From Annona cherimola (taxonomy: Eukaryota; Streptophyta; Magnoliopsida; Magnoliales; Annonaceae): a stretch of DNA of 64,000 bases. The notes beneath the pieces are model-generated. The model saw only the letters and a program-made list of their open reading frames with translations. It was not told the origin of the DNA and did no database searches. The stretch is taken from contig CM059977.1 in the NCBI GenBank assembly GCA_030490835.1, positions 24,037,335 to 24,101,334 of the forward strand. The letters are read 5' to 3'. A program made the position numbers and the translations under genes. This document shows positions 12,554 through 25,690 of this stretch, in pieces; the stretch's first letter is position 1; each line of letters begins with the position of its first letter.

Positions 12554-12831
12554 GGGTGTGTTTGGGAATGGGTAAAACTTTTGATGAAAAGTTGTAGAGA
12601 GTAGAATTGTCAAATGATGTGATATGATAGAGGTAATGATGAGGAATAAATAAGATAGAGTTGAAATATATTAGTTAGTTATGTTGGTAGTTGTGTAGAA
12701 ATGATTGAAAGTAGGGTAGTTGTATAGAAAAATATGAAGAAATGACTAAAAATAGGATATTTGTGGAGAGTGAAAAGTTTTAGATTGAAAAGTTTTAACT
12801 TGACAACTTTTACTTATTAACAAACACACCC
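12554..12831 (+). mobile_element. MITE family A, complete copy (Tourist-like)
   Basis: The terminal repeats GGGTGTGTTTGGGAATG and AACAAACACACCC enclose 278 bp, with ATA on both sides as a possible 3-bp target duplication. The subterminal AAAACTTTTGATGAAAAGTT pairs with TAGATTGAAAAGTTTTAACT, giving extended inverted ends. There is no coding capacity. The sequence of the ends and a 3-bp duplication suggest the PIF/Harbinger group, though the family is named by analogy only. Confidence 0.75.
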
Positions 12832-13211
12832 ATAATATATATTTGGCTGCTTTAGATGTATATTAGCTATAAATACTTTGTTGATTTTGAATAATGATGT
12901 TCGTTTAAATATTTTACATTTATAACCACTAAATTTTAGCTGAAAATACTGATATGAACCTCGACTGTAATTAATATAGGCTACATTTGATATCGAATGC
13001 AAAATTCGGCCAAAAGAAGAAAACGGAGAAGGTGCATGCATACCTATGTATCGTAGTTTCTTAGAAATTGCAGTTATTTTAGAAAATTGTATTCATACCG
13101 ACATGCTTAGCTTGTCAATCTACATTAGTTCCCTAATGCTTTACCCGTATGCAACAATTATACTTATTTTATTTTAAATATACCCCTATCAATATAAGCT
13201 TAATGTTTAAT

Positions 13212-14770
13212 GTTTCAATGCATCAAGGTATAAAATCTCATTTTTGAATATTTTTAAAAATATTTTATATAAAACTATTAATCTAGGTATATTTAATTTA
13301 GAAATTAAAATTTATCATTTTTGGAGATGCATATATATATTTTTGATTTTTTAAAATAGGTAGGGGTGCAACTCGGGTCGGGTTATACCGGGTTGGAGTG
13401 AACCCAAACCCTAAGCCAACCGGGTTGGAGTAAACCCAAATCCAAACCCTAAGAATTTAATCCGGGTTCGGACCGGGTTCAAACCGGGTTCGCATTGGTT
13501 TTGGTTTGGTTTCGGGTTAGAATTCGGGTTACCAATAAACTGTTTTTTTCTAATTTAATTGTAATTTTAAAAAAAATTATTTGAATATACATACCTGTGT
13601 TTATGAAGTCAAGTGTAGCAAATAGCTAATGAAAATGACTCAAGTGTAGCAAATAAAAAATAAACATATCATACCAACTATTGTAGTTGAAACTAAACAT
13701 TATCATACAAATTGTTGAAATTGAATTCAAACTGAATATTTATCATACAAATTGCTAAAATAAAAATTGATAACTTGTCATACCAATAAACTTAAAATAT
13801 GAATCAAATTTATACTACAATCTAAAATTCAAACTAACAGATTTCTCATACTAACAAAAAGTATAATATAAAATAGATTTATCATGCCAACTCAAATTCA
13901 AACATAATCCACATAACAGTTATTCAAAGCAACTAAATCTAAATACACTAAGCATAATGGTTCAACATTCCAATCTAATTTAAGTGCAATCCAAATTTAA
14001 AATGACGAATAAACAAATCTCAAGTTTAAATAAGTTTACATCCACTTTTAAATAAATTCAAAATTCAAATGAGTTCATGTCTCCGAAGTTTCCAAAAAAA
14101 CTAAAAAACTATTCGAAGACTTCCAAGTAATTTCTCCCTTGATTTCCATTTGTATTTCGAATGTCAAGTTCTTACACGTGAGGCTACCCCTCATATATAT
14201 TAAATTTTTTTTAAAATATCCATATTAACTATATGTTATAAATCATTAAATCATAGTTATTCATTAATTTAAATCAATTAATCACTTAAATTAAACCATT
14301 TGACTGATATATATTAAATCAATTAACCACCTATATATAATATTACAAAAAAATGTATAATTTATAAAAAAAATTATATAAATTACACCGGGTTCGGACC
14401 GGGTCGGGTTTTGGTACCGGGTTGGTGCGAACCCAATTTTGGTTTCGGGTTTCTACGGGTCGGGTTGAAACCGGGTCTATTTTGGAAAAAATCTTTAAAA
14501 TAAAACATTTTTGGTTTTGGTACCGGGTCGGGTCAGGCCGGGCGGGTTCGGACCGACCCGGTACCAAGTTTCACCCCTAAAAATAGGTGAAGTTTTAGTC
14601 ATTTTTAAATGACTAAAAACTTCTGTTTTTGAAAAATATATTTATACATTTTCAAAAATGAAAAACTCAATATATAAGATAAATACACCTTGGTTAACAA
14701 CTTCATAAAAAAAAAAAATTTTAATTACTCAAAAAATGGGGTTTTAAGTTGTATCCTTATGCATTGAAAC
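13212..14770. mobile_element. Foldback element interrupted by a hAT-like insertion
   Basis: The outer inverted ends GTTTCAATGCATCAAGG and the reverse complement of CCTTATGCATTGAAAC bracket AT-rich arms. Removing 13361-14579 plus one copy of its 8-bp duplication leaves a foldback of about 330 bp, like those at 14806-15068 and 5650-6030. It therefore predates the hAT-like insertion. Confidence 0.6.
13361..14579. mobile_element. hAT-like non-autonomous element, copy 2
   Basis: The ends TAGGGGTGCAACTCGG and CAAGTTTCACCCCTA are flanked by a perfect 8-bp duplication AAAATAGG (13353-13360, 14580-14587). The subterminal blocks are dense in ACCGGGTT/CGGGTTCGG motifs. Such subterminal repeats are where hAT transposases usually bind; binding here is an inference. 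The interior has no transposase, only AT-rich sequence with loose repeats of TCATACAAATTG type. The element sits in the P450 intron. Confidence 0.9.
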
Positions 14771-14805
14771 TTTACTCTAAATATAAAAAACATAAACTTT
14801 TTTTA

Positions 14806-15068
14806 GATTGCAATCCTATGTGCCTGGGTGCGCTGCACCAGAGGACACATACACTTATTTTTTAAATTTTTTTATGCAACTGTTAATCTAAATTTATTTA
14901 ACATAAAATTACTAAAAATGTCATTGATTTTTAAAATTGGAAAAAATATCTAAAAAATGGTAAAAATTGATTACATGTTAAATAAACTTTGATTAACAGT
15001 TATGTAAAAAAAATTCAAAAAAAAAAAAAAATGAGTGCGGTACACCCCAGTGCATAGAATTGCAATCC
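14806..15068. mobile_element. Foldback MITE with about 30-bp inverted ends
   Basis: The left end GATTGCAATCCTATGTGCC pairs with the reverse complement of the right end (GGATTGCAATTCTATGCAC). The arms continue as AT-rich inverted sequence around TTACATGTTAAATAAAC. It has no coding capacity. Confidence 0.65.
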
Positions 15069-16747
15069 ATTTTATTTTATTATTATTTTTTTTAGCTACG
15101 GAGCTTCGTATGTAAGGAAAGAGAAGGGAATCGAAGACTACTGCAGCGATATTCGAAGTTTTTCCTGAATTTCTCCTTCAGTTTTGAGTTTACGTATAAC
15201 GTACGTAGAGCCGATTGATGTTCTGCAGGGCAGTTTTTTTTCCCCTGAGCCTATGCACAAACAAGAATAGATTTCCATTCTGCAGGCCTGCAAATTTTTT
15301 ACTTGAGTTCATAGAAAACGTATCTGCTCAGCCTCGCCTTTTTTTTTTTTTTTTTTTTCTCTCTCTCCCTTTTTGAAAACCCTTTGTAGTTTATTTTTAT
15401 TTTTCCTTTTTTACCGTCTCGATTTGGGATTTATGCATTGCCGCTGCTGTAAAAGCATATACGCTTTGCATTTTTTTTATTTTTCAAATCGTTCTTTTGA
15501 GGTTACCAAATTTTATAAAAATATTTATCCATTCTCTGACATGCGAGACGGAATGTAAAAGGCAAGAAAATGCTTTTCTCACCGTCCCTTGCTGCTGTGG
15601 AAGAATTTGCTGCCTAATCCACTAAAAAAAAGTCAAAATACATGCAGAAAGAATATTTTATAGTTGTCGGAAATGTAAGAAATTTTTCATAAAGTTTTAA
15701 TGCAATTATTTAGAAATCGTTAATGCATTTGGTGTGAATAAAACTTTTATATTTGCATGGACTCCACAGCGGCAGGGGATGGTGGGTTTTGCAACCCAAC
15801 TTTTGTAGTAGCAATACTAATGTATAAATCAGAAATTGAGGATAAAACTTTACAAAAAATAAAAAATAAAAAATAAGTTATGCAAAGCAAGCTCCTTTAA
15901 TTTGCTAACCAAAGGCCAGTGTTTTTATTTTGTATATGAAGTAATATTTGGGATAAAATAAATATAACTACTGCATAACTATTAAGGAGAAGGCATTACA
16001 ATTTACTGACCCTAACTTTTATTTCAAGTCAGGTATGTATATATCTATATATATATATATATGCAATTCTCTAAAAAAAAGAGTGATATGTATGCAATTC
16101 CTACGAAATTAGGCAGGTATGAAACTAGATGAGCAGTTTTATAAAAAATTTGAAAAAATAAAAAATATATTTTTCAAGCTTCTTATTAAAAAATGATCTT
16201 GTTAGTTCGGGCTAAGTAAATGTCTTATTTAATCCATCTCAAAAAACTAACTTAAAATTTTTTAAGTTTTTTCTTCATAAAATTATTTATTTAAATGTAT
16301 TTAAAATATAAACTAAGTTTTTATTATTTTTTATATGTGTATATATATTTTTTAAGGTTTTTAAACATTTATATATATATATAAATTCAAAATATTCCAA
16401 TGTTTAAAAACATAAAAAAATATATACCCATACCTAAAAATGGTAATATTTAATTTATATGTTAAACGCACTTAAATATCATTGGCATTTTAGTAATTTA
16501 AAATTTTTAAAATGCTAAAATATCCAAAAATCTTCAAAAATGATAAAAATCGATACACATGTTAGATATACTTAAATTACAATTGTATAAAAAAAAATTT
16601 AAAAAAAGTATTTGCACCCGGTGCACCTGATGGGATCTCATAAAAGTGATATATATGTACTTTTTGATAAACATATATATGTGTGTAATATATATCTGTA
16701 AAAATAACAAAACTGATTTTAAAGAATATATATATATAGCTACTTAC

Positions 16748-17698
16748 CAGGATGGTAGCCTTGATGGCTGTATCGGTACAGTGGCTGGGTATCTCTTCGT
16801 CCTCCGTGATGGAGATAAGAATATCCATGAAATCCTCATCATCCTTCCTCCCCACTGCCTTGCTGCTCTTAGCTCTCCTCTTCCGATGTTCCTCCAACCA
16901 CTGGGAAGCAAGCACGTCCAGCTCCCTCGCCGTCCGCTTCATAGCCTTCTCATGCCCTTCCACGTCCATCCATCTCATAAACGGCAGCGCATCCCCCGCC
17001 ACAAACATCCCCATCAGCCGAAACAACTCCGATATTTCGTGTTGGAACCTCCGCACCTCATCTTCATCTCCGGCAGCCTTTTTGCCCATGTACCGCTTCC
17101 CAACGACCATCATCATCACCACATTCAACGTGAGGTCCGTAAACCATCGCTTCATCTCGACATCAACGGGCTGCTTTCCGTTCTTCACCCACATCTCGTA
17201 GATGTCTCTCATGCAAAGGTCGATCTCCTTCTCCCAGATGTGCTTCAGAGAATCGAGCCGCCGGTTCGACAGCACCTCCAAGGTGATCAGCTTCCGGATC
17301 TCACGCCAGTACGATCCGTAAGGAGAGAAGCCCAGCATGGCGTAGTCATAGCCCAAGATCTTGCCGGACAAGCTGGTTGGGCGACTGGCAAGGACCTTAT
17401 CGTTGGTGGTGAAGCATTCCCTCGCCAATTCCCAGCTGCTCACCACCAGCGCTCGGCGCACTCCCAGTCGAAGCATGAACACTGGCCCGCACTTGTCGGC
17501 CATAGCTCCGAGAATCCTCACTATCGGCTCCCTGCCGCCGAGAAGGTGGAGGTGGCCGATTACCAGCCATCCGCCAGGCGGCTCGGGTGGGGAGTTGGTC
17601 TTCTCGATCTTGGCCTTCGAAGAGGACCATAGGTTGTAGAGAAGAACGGAGAGAAGAATCGAAGCCAGAACTTGCAAAATCAGGAGTAGCACATCCAT
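16748..17698 (-). CDS. CYP82-like cytochrome P450, exon 1
   Basis: This is an NADPH-dependent heme monooxygenase of the plant A-type clan, held in the ER membrane by its N terminus. The exon encodes residues 1-317. It starts with an ATG followed by a hydrophobic anchor (about residues 4-22), a short basic linker and the proline-rich hinge PPEPPGGWLVIGHLHLLGG, and continues through the C helix (WREIRKL). It ends at ATIL before GTAAGT. With exon 2 the protein is 525 residues, the normal length for the family, and no stop or frameshift is seen. Relatives hydroxylate or demethylate alkaloids, coumarins, flavones or terpenes; the substrate here cannot be told from sequence. No convincing TATA box was seen upstream, and a MITE pair lies 300-620 bp upstream of the ATG. 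It looks intact and functional. Confidence 0.93.
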
Positions 17699-17997
17699 GG
17701 CTGGATTTCAAAATTTTGGAGCTGCGCGAAAGGGTTGAAGTTGAACTAGGAAAACCCTGTCGTCCCTGCAATTTTTTTTAATCGATGTTTAATAGTTACT
17801 CGAACTGAGTCTTATAACATGTTAAAAGTTAATCTAGAAAATTCATTGTAAGTCGATGGCATAAAAAAAAAATAAAAAAAAAAAACCATTTCAATGCATC
17901 TTATAATGGGTGTGAAGGTCGTGCAAAAAACTGTACGATGCGGAAAATTAAGATATGGCTAAAAATTCAAGAAATTCTAACAGACATTAGTGATTTA

Positions 17998-18318
17998 GGG
18001 TGTGTTTGTTTAGGGTAAAAAAATATCAACTAAAACTTTTCAATCTAAAACTTTTCAATCTACATAACTACTCTATTTTTTAATTTTTTTTCACATTTTT
18101 CTATACAAACTACCCTACTTTTCAATCATTTCTACACAACTACCCATACAACTAACCTATCTATTTTAACTTTATTCTCTTTACTCCTCATCATTACTCC
18201 TATTATATCATATCATTTTTTTATTGATTTGACAACTTCTACTCCAAAAATTTTTCATCAAAAGTTTTACCTCCAGGGTGTGTTTGGTTGGAGGTAAAAC
18301 TTTTGATGAAAAGTAGGA
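17998..18318 (-). mobile_element. MITE family A copy abutting an inverted second end
   Basis: A nearly full reverse-oriented copy starts GGGTGTGTTTG after TTA and runs to TTTTACCTCCA at 18275. It lacks its last 13 bp. It is joined directly to the first 43 bp of another copy in the opposite direction (GGGTGTGTTTGGTTGGAGG). The junction forms a hairpin with arms of about 20 bp at 18255-18275 and 18288-18308. It lies just upstream of the P450 gene. Confidence 0.65.
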
Positions 18319-20039
18319 TAGCTCCTTGATGCATGTAACGATCACCTCTGTATTATAAAGCATCTTGTTAGAGAAGAAGGATCATGTTGGTTTAGGATAA
18401 ATAAATGTTCAGCTTGACTTACCTTAAAAAATTTATGTAAATATTTTTTAACTTTTTTCTTTATACACTTATGTGTATATTTAATATATAAACCAAAACT
18501 ATTTTTAGATATGCGTATATATTTTTTTTGAAAATTTTAAATATGTATGTGCATATATATATATATTTAAAATACATTTATGTTTTGTTTCAAAAAATAC
18601 TTCCTTTAAAAATTATTTTAATTGAAAGCTTGTATATTTCAAAAATTCAATAACTTTAGAGAGTTAATATACAACAATTAAAATTAAGAAATAAATATAG
18701 AATATATAATATATAATTTTCGACGTCATGGAACCCAAACCCACACACATATTGAATTATATTGTCTTCATACTTTGTCTCCTTTTAAAAATATTTCTAT
18801 TTTCTTTGTTTTCGTCTTACTTTGCATTTTTTAATCCAAATACACCCTCTGCTATATATGTGTGGAAATTAATCAAGTGCAGATGGATTACATCGTAATA
18901 ATGGTCCGATATGCCCAAAAATAGGTCTCACGTGTATTAAAATTAACATCTATCATTCTCATTGTATTTAGAATTATTTATTTTGATAGCATACCAATTT
19001 TCATTCAAATCTAACATGTGTATGTATTTCATTTCAAAATGATATAAAATCAAAGTGTAAAATAATTTCATATAAATATCAAGTTTAAAGTTATATTTTC
19101 AACATCTAAACCGTCTAAAGCATGATTTTTATATGGATAAATAATTGTATAAAGTATTTTTATATTTCAATATATAGAGGGTCCATTTTACAATGCAGTC
19201 TGTCTACATATGGTGGGTTATATATATGCATATATATGTCTCGCTTCTATAAAACCTCTTTTCTATGTAACCCTTTTTATTTTTAAAATTTTGATGGTTG
19301 ATAAAAATGAACCGTATCTATTGTGTTTAATATCATTTCTAGTATCTTAGAAATTTTTTTATTTATCCAATATCATTATGGATAGGTCTCAATTAACATA
19401 ATAAAATAGTTTAATATTAAATATCAGTTTTAAAGTTATATTTTTGACATCTAAACCGTCTAAATTTTCATTTATACATGGATAGATGGTCCTATAAAGT
19501 ATTATTATATTCTAATATATGTCTAAATAGATTTAAATATTTTTTATAATTTACACATGAATAACACTATTTTTCAAAAAATGTGGCCCATAAACATACT
19601 TGATTAAGATGAAACTTAGTCTCCTATAATGAATGAATTGGATTTTATATCAAAAATTAAATTCTTAAAATTTGGAGGGATTACATGGCTCCGCTTCTAT
19701 ATAACCTGATTTTATAAAAGCGAAAGCCTATATATATTAATTTCATAATCGTATAGGACCCATTTTGAGGTAACCGCATTATAAATTATTGTGCAAATAT
19801 GCACCTGAATATTTCTTATATAGAGATGTTTCTATGCAATTTATATATGTTATATATTATCTATCAGATCGTCTAATCTTAGGATGTATATTATATATTT
19901 CCAATAATATTGATCCACAAGCAACCAAATATAGTGGCTGCTATTAATACATGCAAGGACAAGGAGACCGAAGCCTCTCCGACACAATGCACCATAAGAA
20001 GCTTATATAAATATAATAGACGAATAATCCTAACAACAT
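18319..20039. other. Intergenic with two family C repeat fragments
   Basis: Segments near 18890-19200 and 19290-19640 each carry the family C core (AACATCTAAACCGTCTAAA, then TATAAAGTATTTTTATA-like). About 18395-18600 resembles the arms of the MITE at 20040. No gene is seen, and the one 71-codon frame at 19910 has no recognisable features. Confidence 0.5.
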
Positions 20040-20435
20040 GGGTTAAGCAAATGCTTTTCTTAGCTCACCTCAAAAAACTCATTCACAATAATTTTTTATT
20101 TTTCTTTATACACTTGTTTATTTAAATATATTCAATATATAAACTAAGTTTTACCATTTTTGGATATGTGTATAAATTTTTTGATATTTTTCTGGTAAAT
20201 AAGTGTATATGTGTGTGTATTTTTTTCGAGATTTTACAAATCTATGTACATATGTATTTAAAAGATCTCTATCTTTAAAAATCTAAAAAATATATATACA
20301 CACTTATCCAAAAATAGAAAAAACTTAGTTTAAATGTTAAATATATTTAGATAAACAAGTGTAGAAAGAAAAAATAAAAAAAATTATTGTATAGAAATTT
20401 TTAGAAGTGGGTTAAGCAGGAGATTTGCTTAGCCC
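20040..20435. mobile_element. Foldback MITE with TAAGCAAAT ends
   Basis: The ends GGGTTAAGCAAATGC and the reverse complement GGGCTAAGCAAATCTCC enclose 396 bp of AT-rich inverted arms (TATAAACTAAGTTTTACCA against AAAAACTTAGTTTAAATG). There is no open frame of note, and the target duplication is unclear. Confidence 0.6.
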
Positions 20436-21319
20436 TCATTTACTGATTCACTCCTCAATATGATATTCTATATATTGTAGTCCAAATAAGATGCATGTGT
20501 CTTGTACAACCAAAAGTGTTCAAGCTGCATGGATGCCACACATATATTAGCTAGCTTATAAAAGTATATTAATCTATATGCACAACCCCATGTAATTCAA
20601 CAAATATTCAGACAAAAATTTCAAGCATAATAATTTTTTTAATCATGCTAAATACATAATCCAAGTATATACTGCCGGCATGCTATAAAAAAATTATATA
20701 ATTAATTTTAAACTAATAAAATTCATTAACAAATATTATTGTTTAACCGAAGCGTAAAATATTTATTTGGAACCTAAAATCAATTTCTAAATAAAAACTC
20801 TACTTGCCTATGTAGAAAAATAAATTTTCTCCTTCGCAGCTTTAGCTTCCCAAACCTTTTGTACGTATATATAAATTCGTCAACTCTCTAAATCCTTTTA
20901 TAAAAGTTATCCTAGCTGATAAGAGTTGGAAAGGGAGATAAACGATAAAATCTTATCACTTGAATTTAACTTTAAATTCAATTTCAACTTCATTTTATTT
21001 AGTAGAATCTTTATCATATCTTATCCTGTGGGGCTCGCATGCTTGGGAAGGCGAAAGTGCAAATTTTAATTATTTTCTTATGAAACTTCCCACTCGAACC
21101 CTAGACTTCTAAGACTTCTAGACCACCTATATAACAACCAAGCTACACGAGTTGCTGAAATAATATTCAAAATAAAAATAAAAATATATAAAAAATTTGG
21201 GCAAGTCCATTATTAAACCAATTGGCCTAATTGGTTAAAAGGTCAACCCTTGCTATGTAGGATCTCCCAGTAGACTTAGACAAGTAAATTTAAATATTTA
21301 TTTTTTTCGACATTTTACT
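20436..21319. other. Intergenic, no feature seen
   Basis: AT-rich sequence with no long open frame, RNA gene or terminal repeats that I recognise. Confidence 0.5.
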
Positions 21320-24300
21320 CCTAATGTGGCGCCTGACCCGGGTGCCTAGAAGCCTTACTCCGGGATCTTTATTGATTGGTAAACGTGACTCAGGATTGTT
21401 GCCCTGATCACATGGCGGGATTTTTTAAATTGGATCTCGTTCAAATTTTTTTTCTTTCATTCCTTTGTTTTTCATCACATAACAAACACTTGTCATCAAC
21501 TTTACGTATAATATTCATAATAACATCATATCATCATATATGAACATATTCTTAACGTCAATTTCACATATATTATTCATATCATAATAACTGACTTATC
21601 TACATCACAAATTCTTTCAATCTAAACATTTCATACATACATATTTTAAAGATTCCATATAATCATTCGTACCATATATAGACCAGTTTGTTGAAAAGTT
21701 TTCTTCATACTCTTTTCCTTTCCTGCATGGCCTGTGCGGTACCTGTCTATGGTTGGGAAAAATAAAACATGAGTCGAAACTTAATAAACAAGCATTTTTT
21801 CATTTTAAATGCATTTCTCACCTTTCAGCAGTAGACGCTTAACAACCGTTTGACTAGCAATTGGAGGAAACCTTTTCATAAATACCTTTCATAAACATTT
21901 CATAATCCCAATTCATGGCAAACATATGCTTGTAAAACTTAACGTATAAATTCTTTTTCCATAGATATATTTATGTTCTAAAATATTTTTCATCGAAGCT
22001 CCTTTTCTCATAGGACATTGTCATGTCCTAAAATACTTTTCATAAAACCCTTTTTAAGCATATGCATCATGCAATACGTCTCTGTCAATCTGGTAGGTGA
22101 CACTTATCAAGTGATCATCCTTCCTTATGAGAAAAACCCTTCCAGGGGATAGCCCGCGAGCCAGGCGACTATCTGTATCCATCTCTCATTTCAGGGAGAG
22201 TGCCGCCGGCATTTAGCCTTATTCAAGCGACTCGGCCTATGCAAAGGGGGCTCAATTTGCAACCGCGTTCGGCTTGCATATCCTTTACAGTAGACCTAGT
22301 ACATAATCCTTGTGCACACTTTTTCTTCACATTCACATGCTAGCATGATTTTATAAAAACCACAGATCACAGTCTGTGTCCTTTTTCTGAAAACTTGATG
22401 CTAACATGCTTTCATAAAATACTACAGACCTCAGCTTGTATTCCTTTCAAATCTTAAAAACTGGGCTTAACCCATGTCAACGAGTCCTATGCTCAAAACA
22501 TTTTGTAAGGATGACCAACCTTAAAACATTTATATTTCATAACTCATTTGAAGTATTTGAGGAAAACATTTAAAATAACAATATTTTCTAACCATTTCGT
22601 AAATAATTTCTTAACGATAAAAAGTCTTTAAAAAATATTTGAAACCAAAAGATTTTTCTTATAAATGTTTTTCCCATATTTATGGTTTTTTTATGATCAA
22701 AGGACATGCAAGTACATGCTTTCATCTAATATCATATACTTTTGTCTACCTGTCTTATTGTTTATTTCTATATGTGATAGACTTGTATAATCCTTTGAAT
22801 ATTACTCAAATCGTTTTTCAAATTAATTTATCGTGTTGGCCTTCCTTAAATCCTGCTCGAAACAATGGATTTTGGAAATTCCAAAATAATCCAATATTTA
22901 GAGAACCTTTGAAACATATCCTTAAAATACTTCAAAACCTTGAAATAAAACTATTCTAATACATTTATTTCAAATATCATTTTAAAATCTCATTTTCCTT
23001 TCAACACAACCTTTTCAACATTTGCATTTCAATATTTTTCAACATTAAAAGGATTTTCTTTTAACGAAGTAATTTCCAAGACAATTTAAGATTGCAGAAT
23101 AAGGTCGTATAAAATTGTATTTTCAAAAGGTTTGCTTGCTTACCTGCGTAGTCAACTTGTATCTTTCACTTGTACCCATTTCCTTTCCTATGCAAATGAA
23201 AAGAACCATTTTTCTCATATAGACATAATATTTCATGCTTGCACATTTCTACTATTAAATTTGAATTCATCTTAGGATTTCTAACCCATGCATATGTCAT
23301 AATCACTTTATTTTCCTTCATAACTCTCATAGAGGTTAATTTGGTCTCTATTTTCACATATGGATTTTTATCCCAAAAATCTTTAAAAATTCCATTCATA
23401 CATCCTTATAGATATCAATCTTATTTCTGCCCAAATCACTCTGTTTACTATTCATGATTATTGTTCATGATCACTGTTCCTAATTACTGTTCACAGCGTG
23501 TTCGGCACTGTTCATGGGTTTCAAAATTTGGCATTTTTTTTAAAATAAAAAAAATATCATGACATAGCTCTTGTCTAGTACATCATGAGATAATTCATGT
23601 ATTTTGAATTAATCATGATTATCTTGGCTAAATAAATCATTTTAGCCACTTGTACACATATGTGTATAAGGTTCCATAATTCATGTTTTAAGCATGAATT
23701 TGACTTAACAAAATTCTTTTAATTCCTATAATATATTCCATAATATACCATGATCAACATAATCATAATTCTCATTTAAAATTTCTGAAACTTATTATTA
23801 AATTCCAAAACAGCCCTTCTCTTTTCACTATATTCCATCTTCTTATTTATCTATTAATTTCATATACATATAATAGCATTAATTTGCTATCCCTAATCCT
23901 TTATTACACTCTTGAATAATATATGTATTAATTTGGATCACTTTCACTTAGTTTTCATATTTATTTTTGATTATTTCTCAAACTGTTCTCATTTGCTGAA
24001 ATCAGGTGTACTAATTTCTTTAAATCTTGATTTTTAAACAAATCAAGGTATTTAACTCTGAAATTTCTGTCATACATCAATAACTACATTAATTAACCCT
24101 CATAAAAATTTCATCAAGAAATATGAATATTATATATTTATTTTGACATTTTCACTGTGCTGGACAGTGTTGTAAAATTAGGAACAGCCCTAATCACGTT
24201 ATCTTTAAGCCATACTTATGTCATCCAAAAATAATATTTAATTTTGTTCGTGTGATAATAATAATATCTTGTACATCATATCATAATTTCAGATTAAAAA

Positions 24301-25012
24301 TCCATCTACAAAAATTATTAAAAATCATTTACTACAGCTGATCCTGCCACCCGTTTTACCCTGTTTAAGTTAATCTTCTCGGATTTTTAATTTGTAACCT
24401 GCTTAATATTTTAAGCTAAAAATTTGGTCGTTACTTAATGATAATATAATAAGATTTAAAAAAAATTTCATCTCAAAAATCCTTCATTTATCATTTCGTT
24501 CATATTTTTGTTTTTAACATCACATAACCTTGAAGCAATAAATCAAGATTAACTTAGACTTATCAAATTAATCATGAAAATATCCCTAAATTAGTTTAAC
24601 GCTGAATTAGTTTAATGACATTAATCCTTACCCATCTTGTCATTATTCATAAATCATATTTTAAACATGATTATAAAAATCTGTTTGGAAATTTACGTTC
24701 AACAAGGATATAAATACTGAAATTTATGAATTTCAAAAAGACAAAATCTGTATATGCATTAACGTCCAGCAGCATCTCATTTGCACCTTTTTCATCGTCC
24801 ATGTATTTTATATAAAAAAAAATTTAAATGCTTAAACAAGCAGCATTTCCAGAAGTTAGAAATATATTTGGACGTGCAGCAATTAAAAGAAAAATAAATA
24901 AAGAGAAACCTGTTTGACTGCTTGGACCGTCCATTCCTTTTCTTCGCCCAGCAATATATATCTGCCTCTCTTCTTTTTTCTTTCTTTTTTTCCGAATGCC
25001 AGCAACTGCTGC

Positions 25013-25025
25013 CCTTTTTATACAC
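25013..25025 (-). promoter_or_regulatory. Candidate TATA box of the L1 solo LTR
   Basis: On the minus strand this reads GTGTATAAAAAGG, at the same relative place as CTATAAATAG in the sister LTR. It sets the LTR orientation as minus. Confidence 0.55.
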
Positions 25026-25386
25026 GCTGTTAGTCGGTTGATTTTCAACCTTACTTAGTCCACCGCTTTACAGGTGTTCAATTTTTTTTTTTTTTTATAA
25101 TCCAGCAATTGCATGCATTCATCTTACGTGCTGCCCTTAGATCATTTCTTTTCTTTTCTTTTTCAGAAAAAAGAAAAAATGCAATTGCCGCTGTCCGTGC
25201 ACCGTCATCCAGAACCGTTCACATTTTCCTCTTTTTTTTTTAACGTTAAATTCTAACATTATTAAATTAATCATAACTGCCTATATTCACACTTATATAT
25301 TATGAAAATTTTTCTTATTAATATATATACAATTACTCACAAAATTTACCTTTCGGAATTTTGAAAAAAATTTCTATTTTATTTTA

Positions 25387-25690
25387 ATTAACTAATTCAT
25401 ATTTGGATAAAAAATCTCATTTTAAAATTTTGGAAACATGTTTTCCAAAAATTCATTTTTTCATTAAATTGGGCATATTAAAATAGGCTTACCCATAAAG
25501 TTTAACCTCAATTGGAGCGAAGTACATATTTTAACTTAATTAAAATCATATTTTGTCATAAAATTTCATTTTAAAAACTTGTAGACATGTTTTCAAAATT
25601 TAATCCATTCATTATGTTGAGTATATTAAAATAGGCTTACTCCAAAAGTTTCATCTCAAATGGCCTTATATGCATTAAGATATTAATTAA
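25387..25690. repeat. Internal tandem duplication in the solo LTR, unit about 150 bp
   Basis: Both halves carry AGACATGTTTTC/GAAACATGTTTTCC followed by ATATTAAAATAGGCTTAC and a CTCAA...GGC-type block. The other family member at 51999 lacks this duplication. Confidence 0.65.

Larger units (their letters stand above)
11106..16747 (-). other. Single intron of the CYP82-like gene, filled with transposons
   Basis: Donor G|GTAAGT and acceptor TGTAG|G bound a 5642-bp phase-0 intron at the position used by many plant CYP82 genes. It contains a MITE A fragment (11166-11345), a hAT-like relic (11375-11868), a complete MITE A (12554-12831), a foldback element split by a hAT-like element (13212-14770), another foldback (14806-15068) and AT-rich foldback remnants (about 16195-16620). 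The stretch 15070-16190 shows no gene. It has a T-rich run at 15340-15370 and an AT microsatellite near 16041-16062. Host introns of this family are usually much shorter; that is general knowledge. Confidence 0.88.

Noticed and set aside
16577..16747. Extension of P450 exon 1 into the intron, giving a 373-residue frame
   Set aside because: The extension follows a good GTAAGT donor, is AT-rich and matches no P450 sequence; splicing to 11105 restores the I-helix exactly.
16646..17632. A 328-codon plus-strand open frame and several shorter ones opposite P450 exon 1
   Set aside because: They are antisense to an intact, motif-rich P450 exon; no domains are seen, and long antisense frames are common opposite GC-rich coding sequence.
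22639..22959. 106-codon plus-strand frame within the 5.1 kb solo LTR
   Set aside because: It is AT-driven, opposite in direction to the LTR and absent from the sister LTR.
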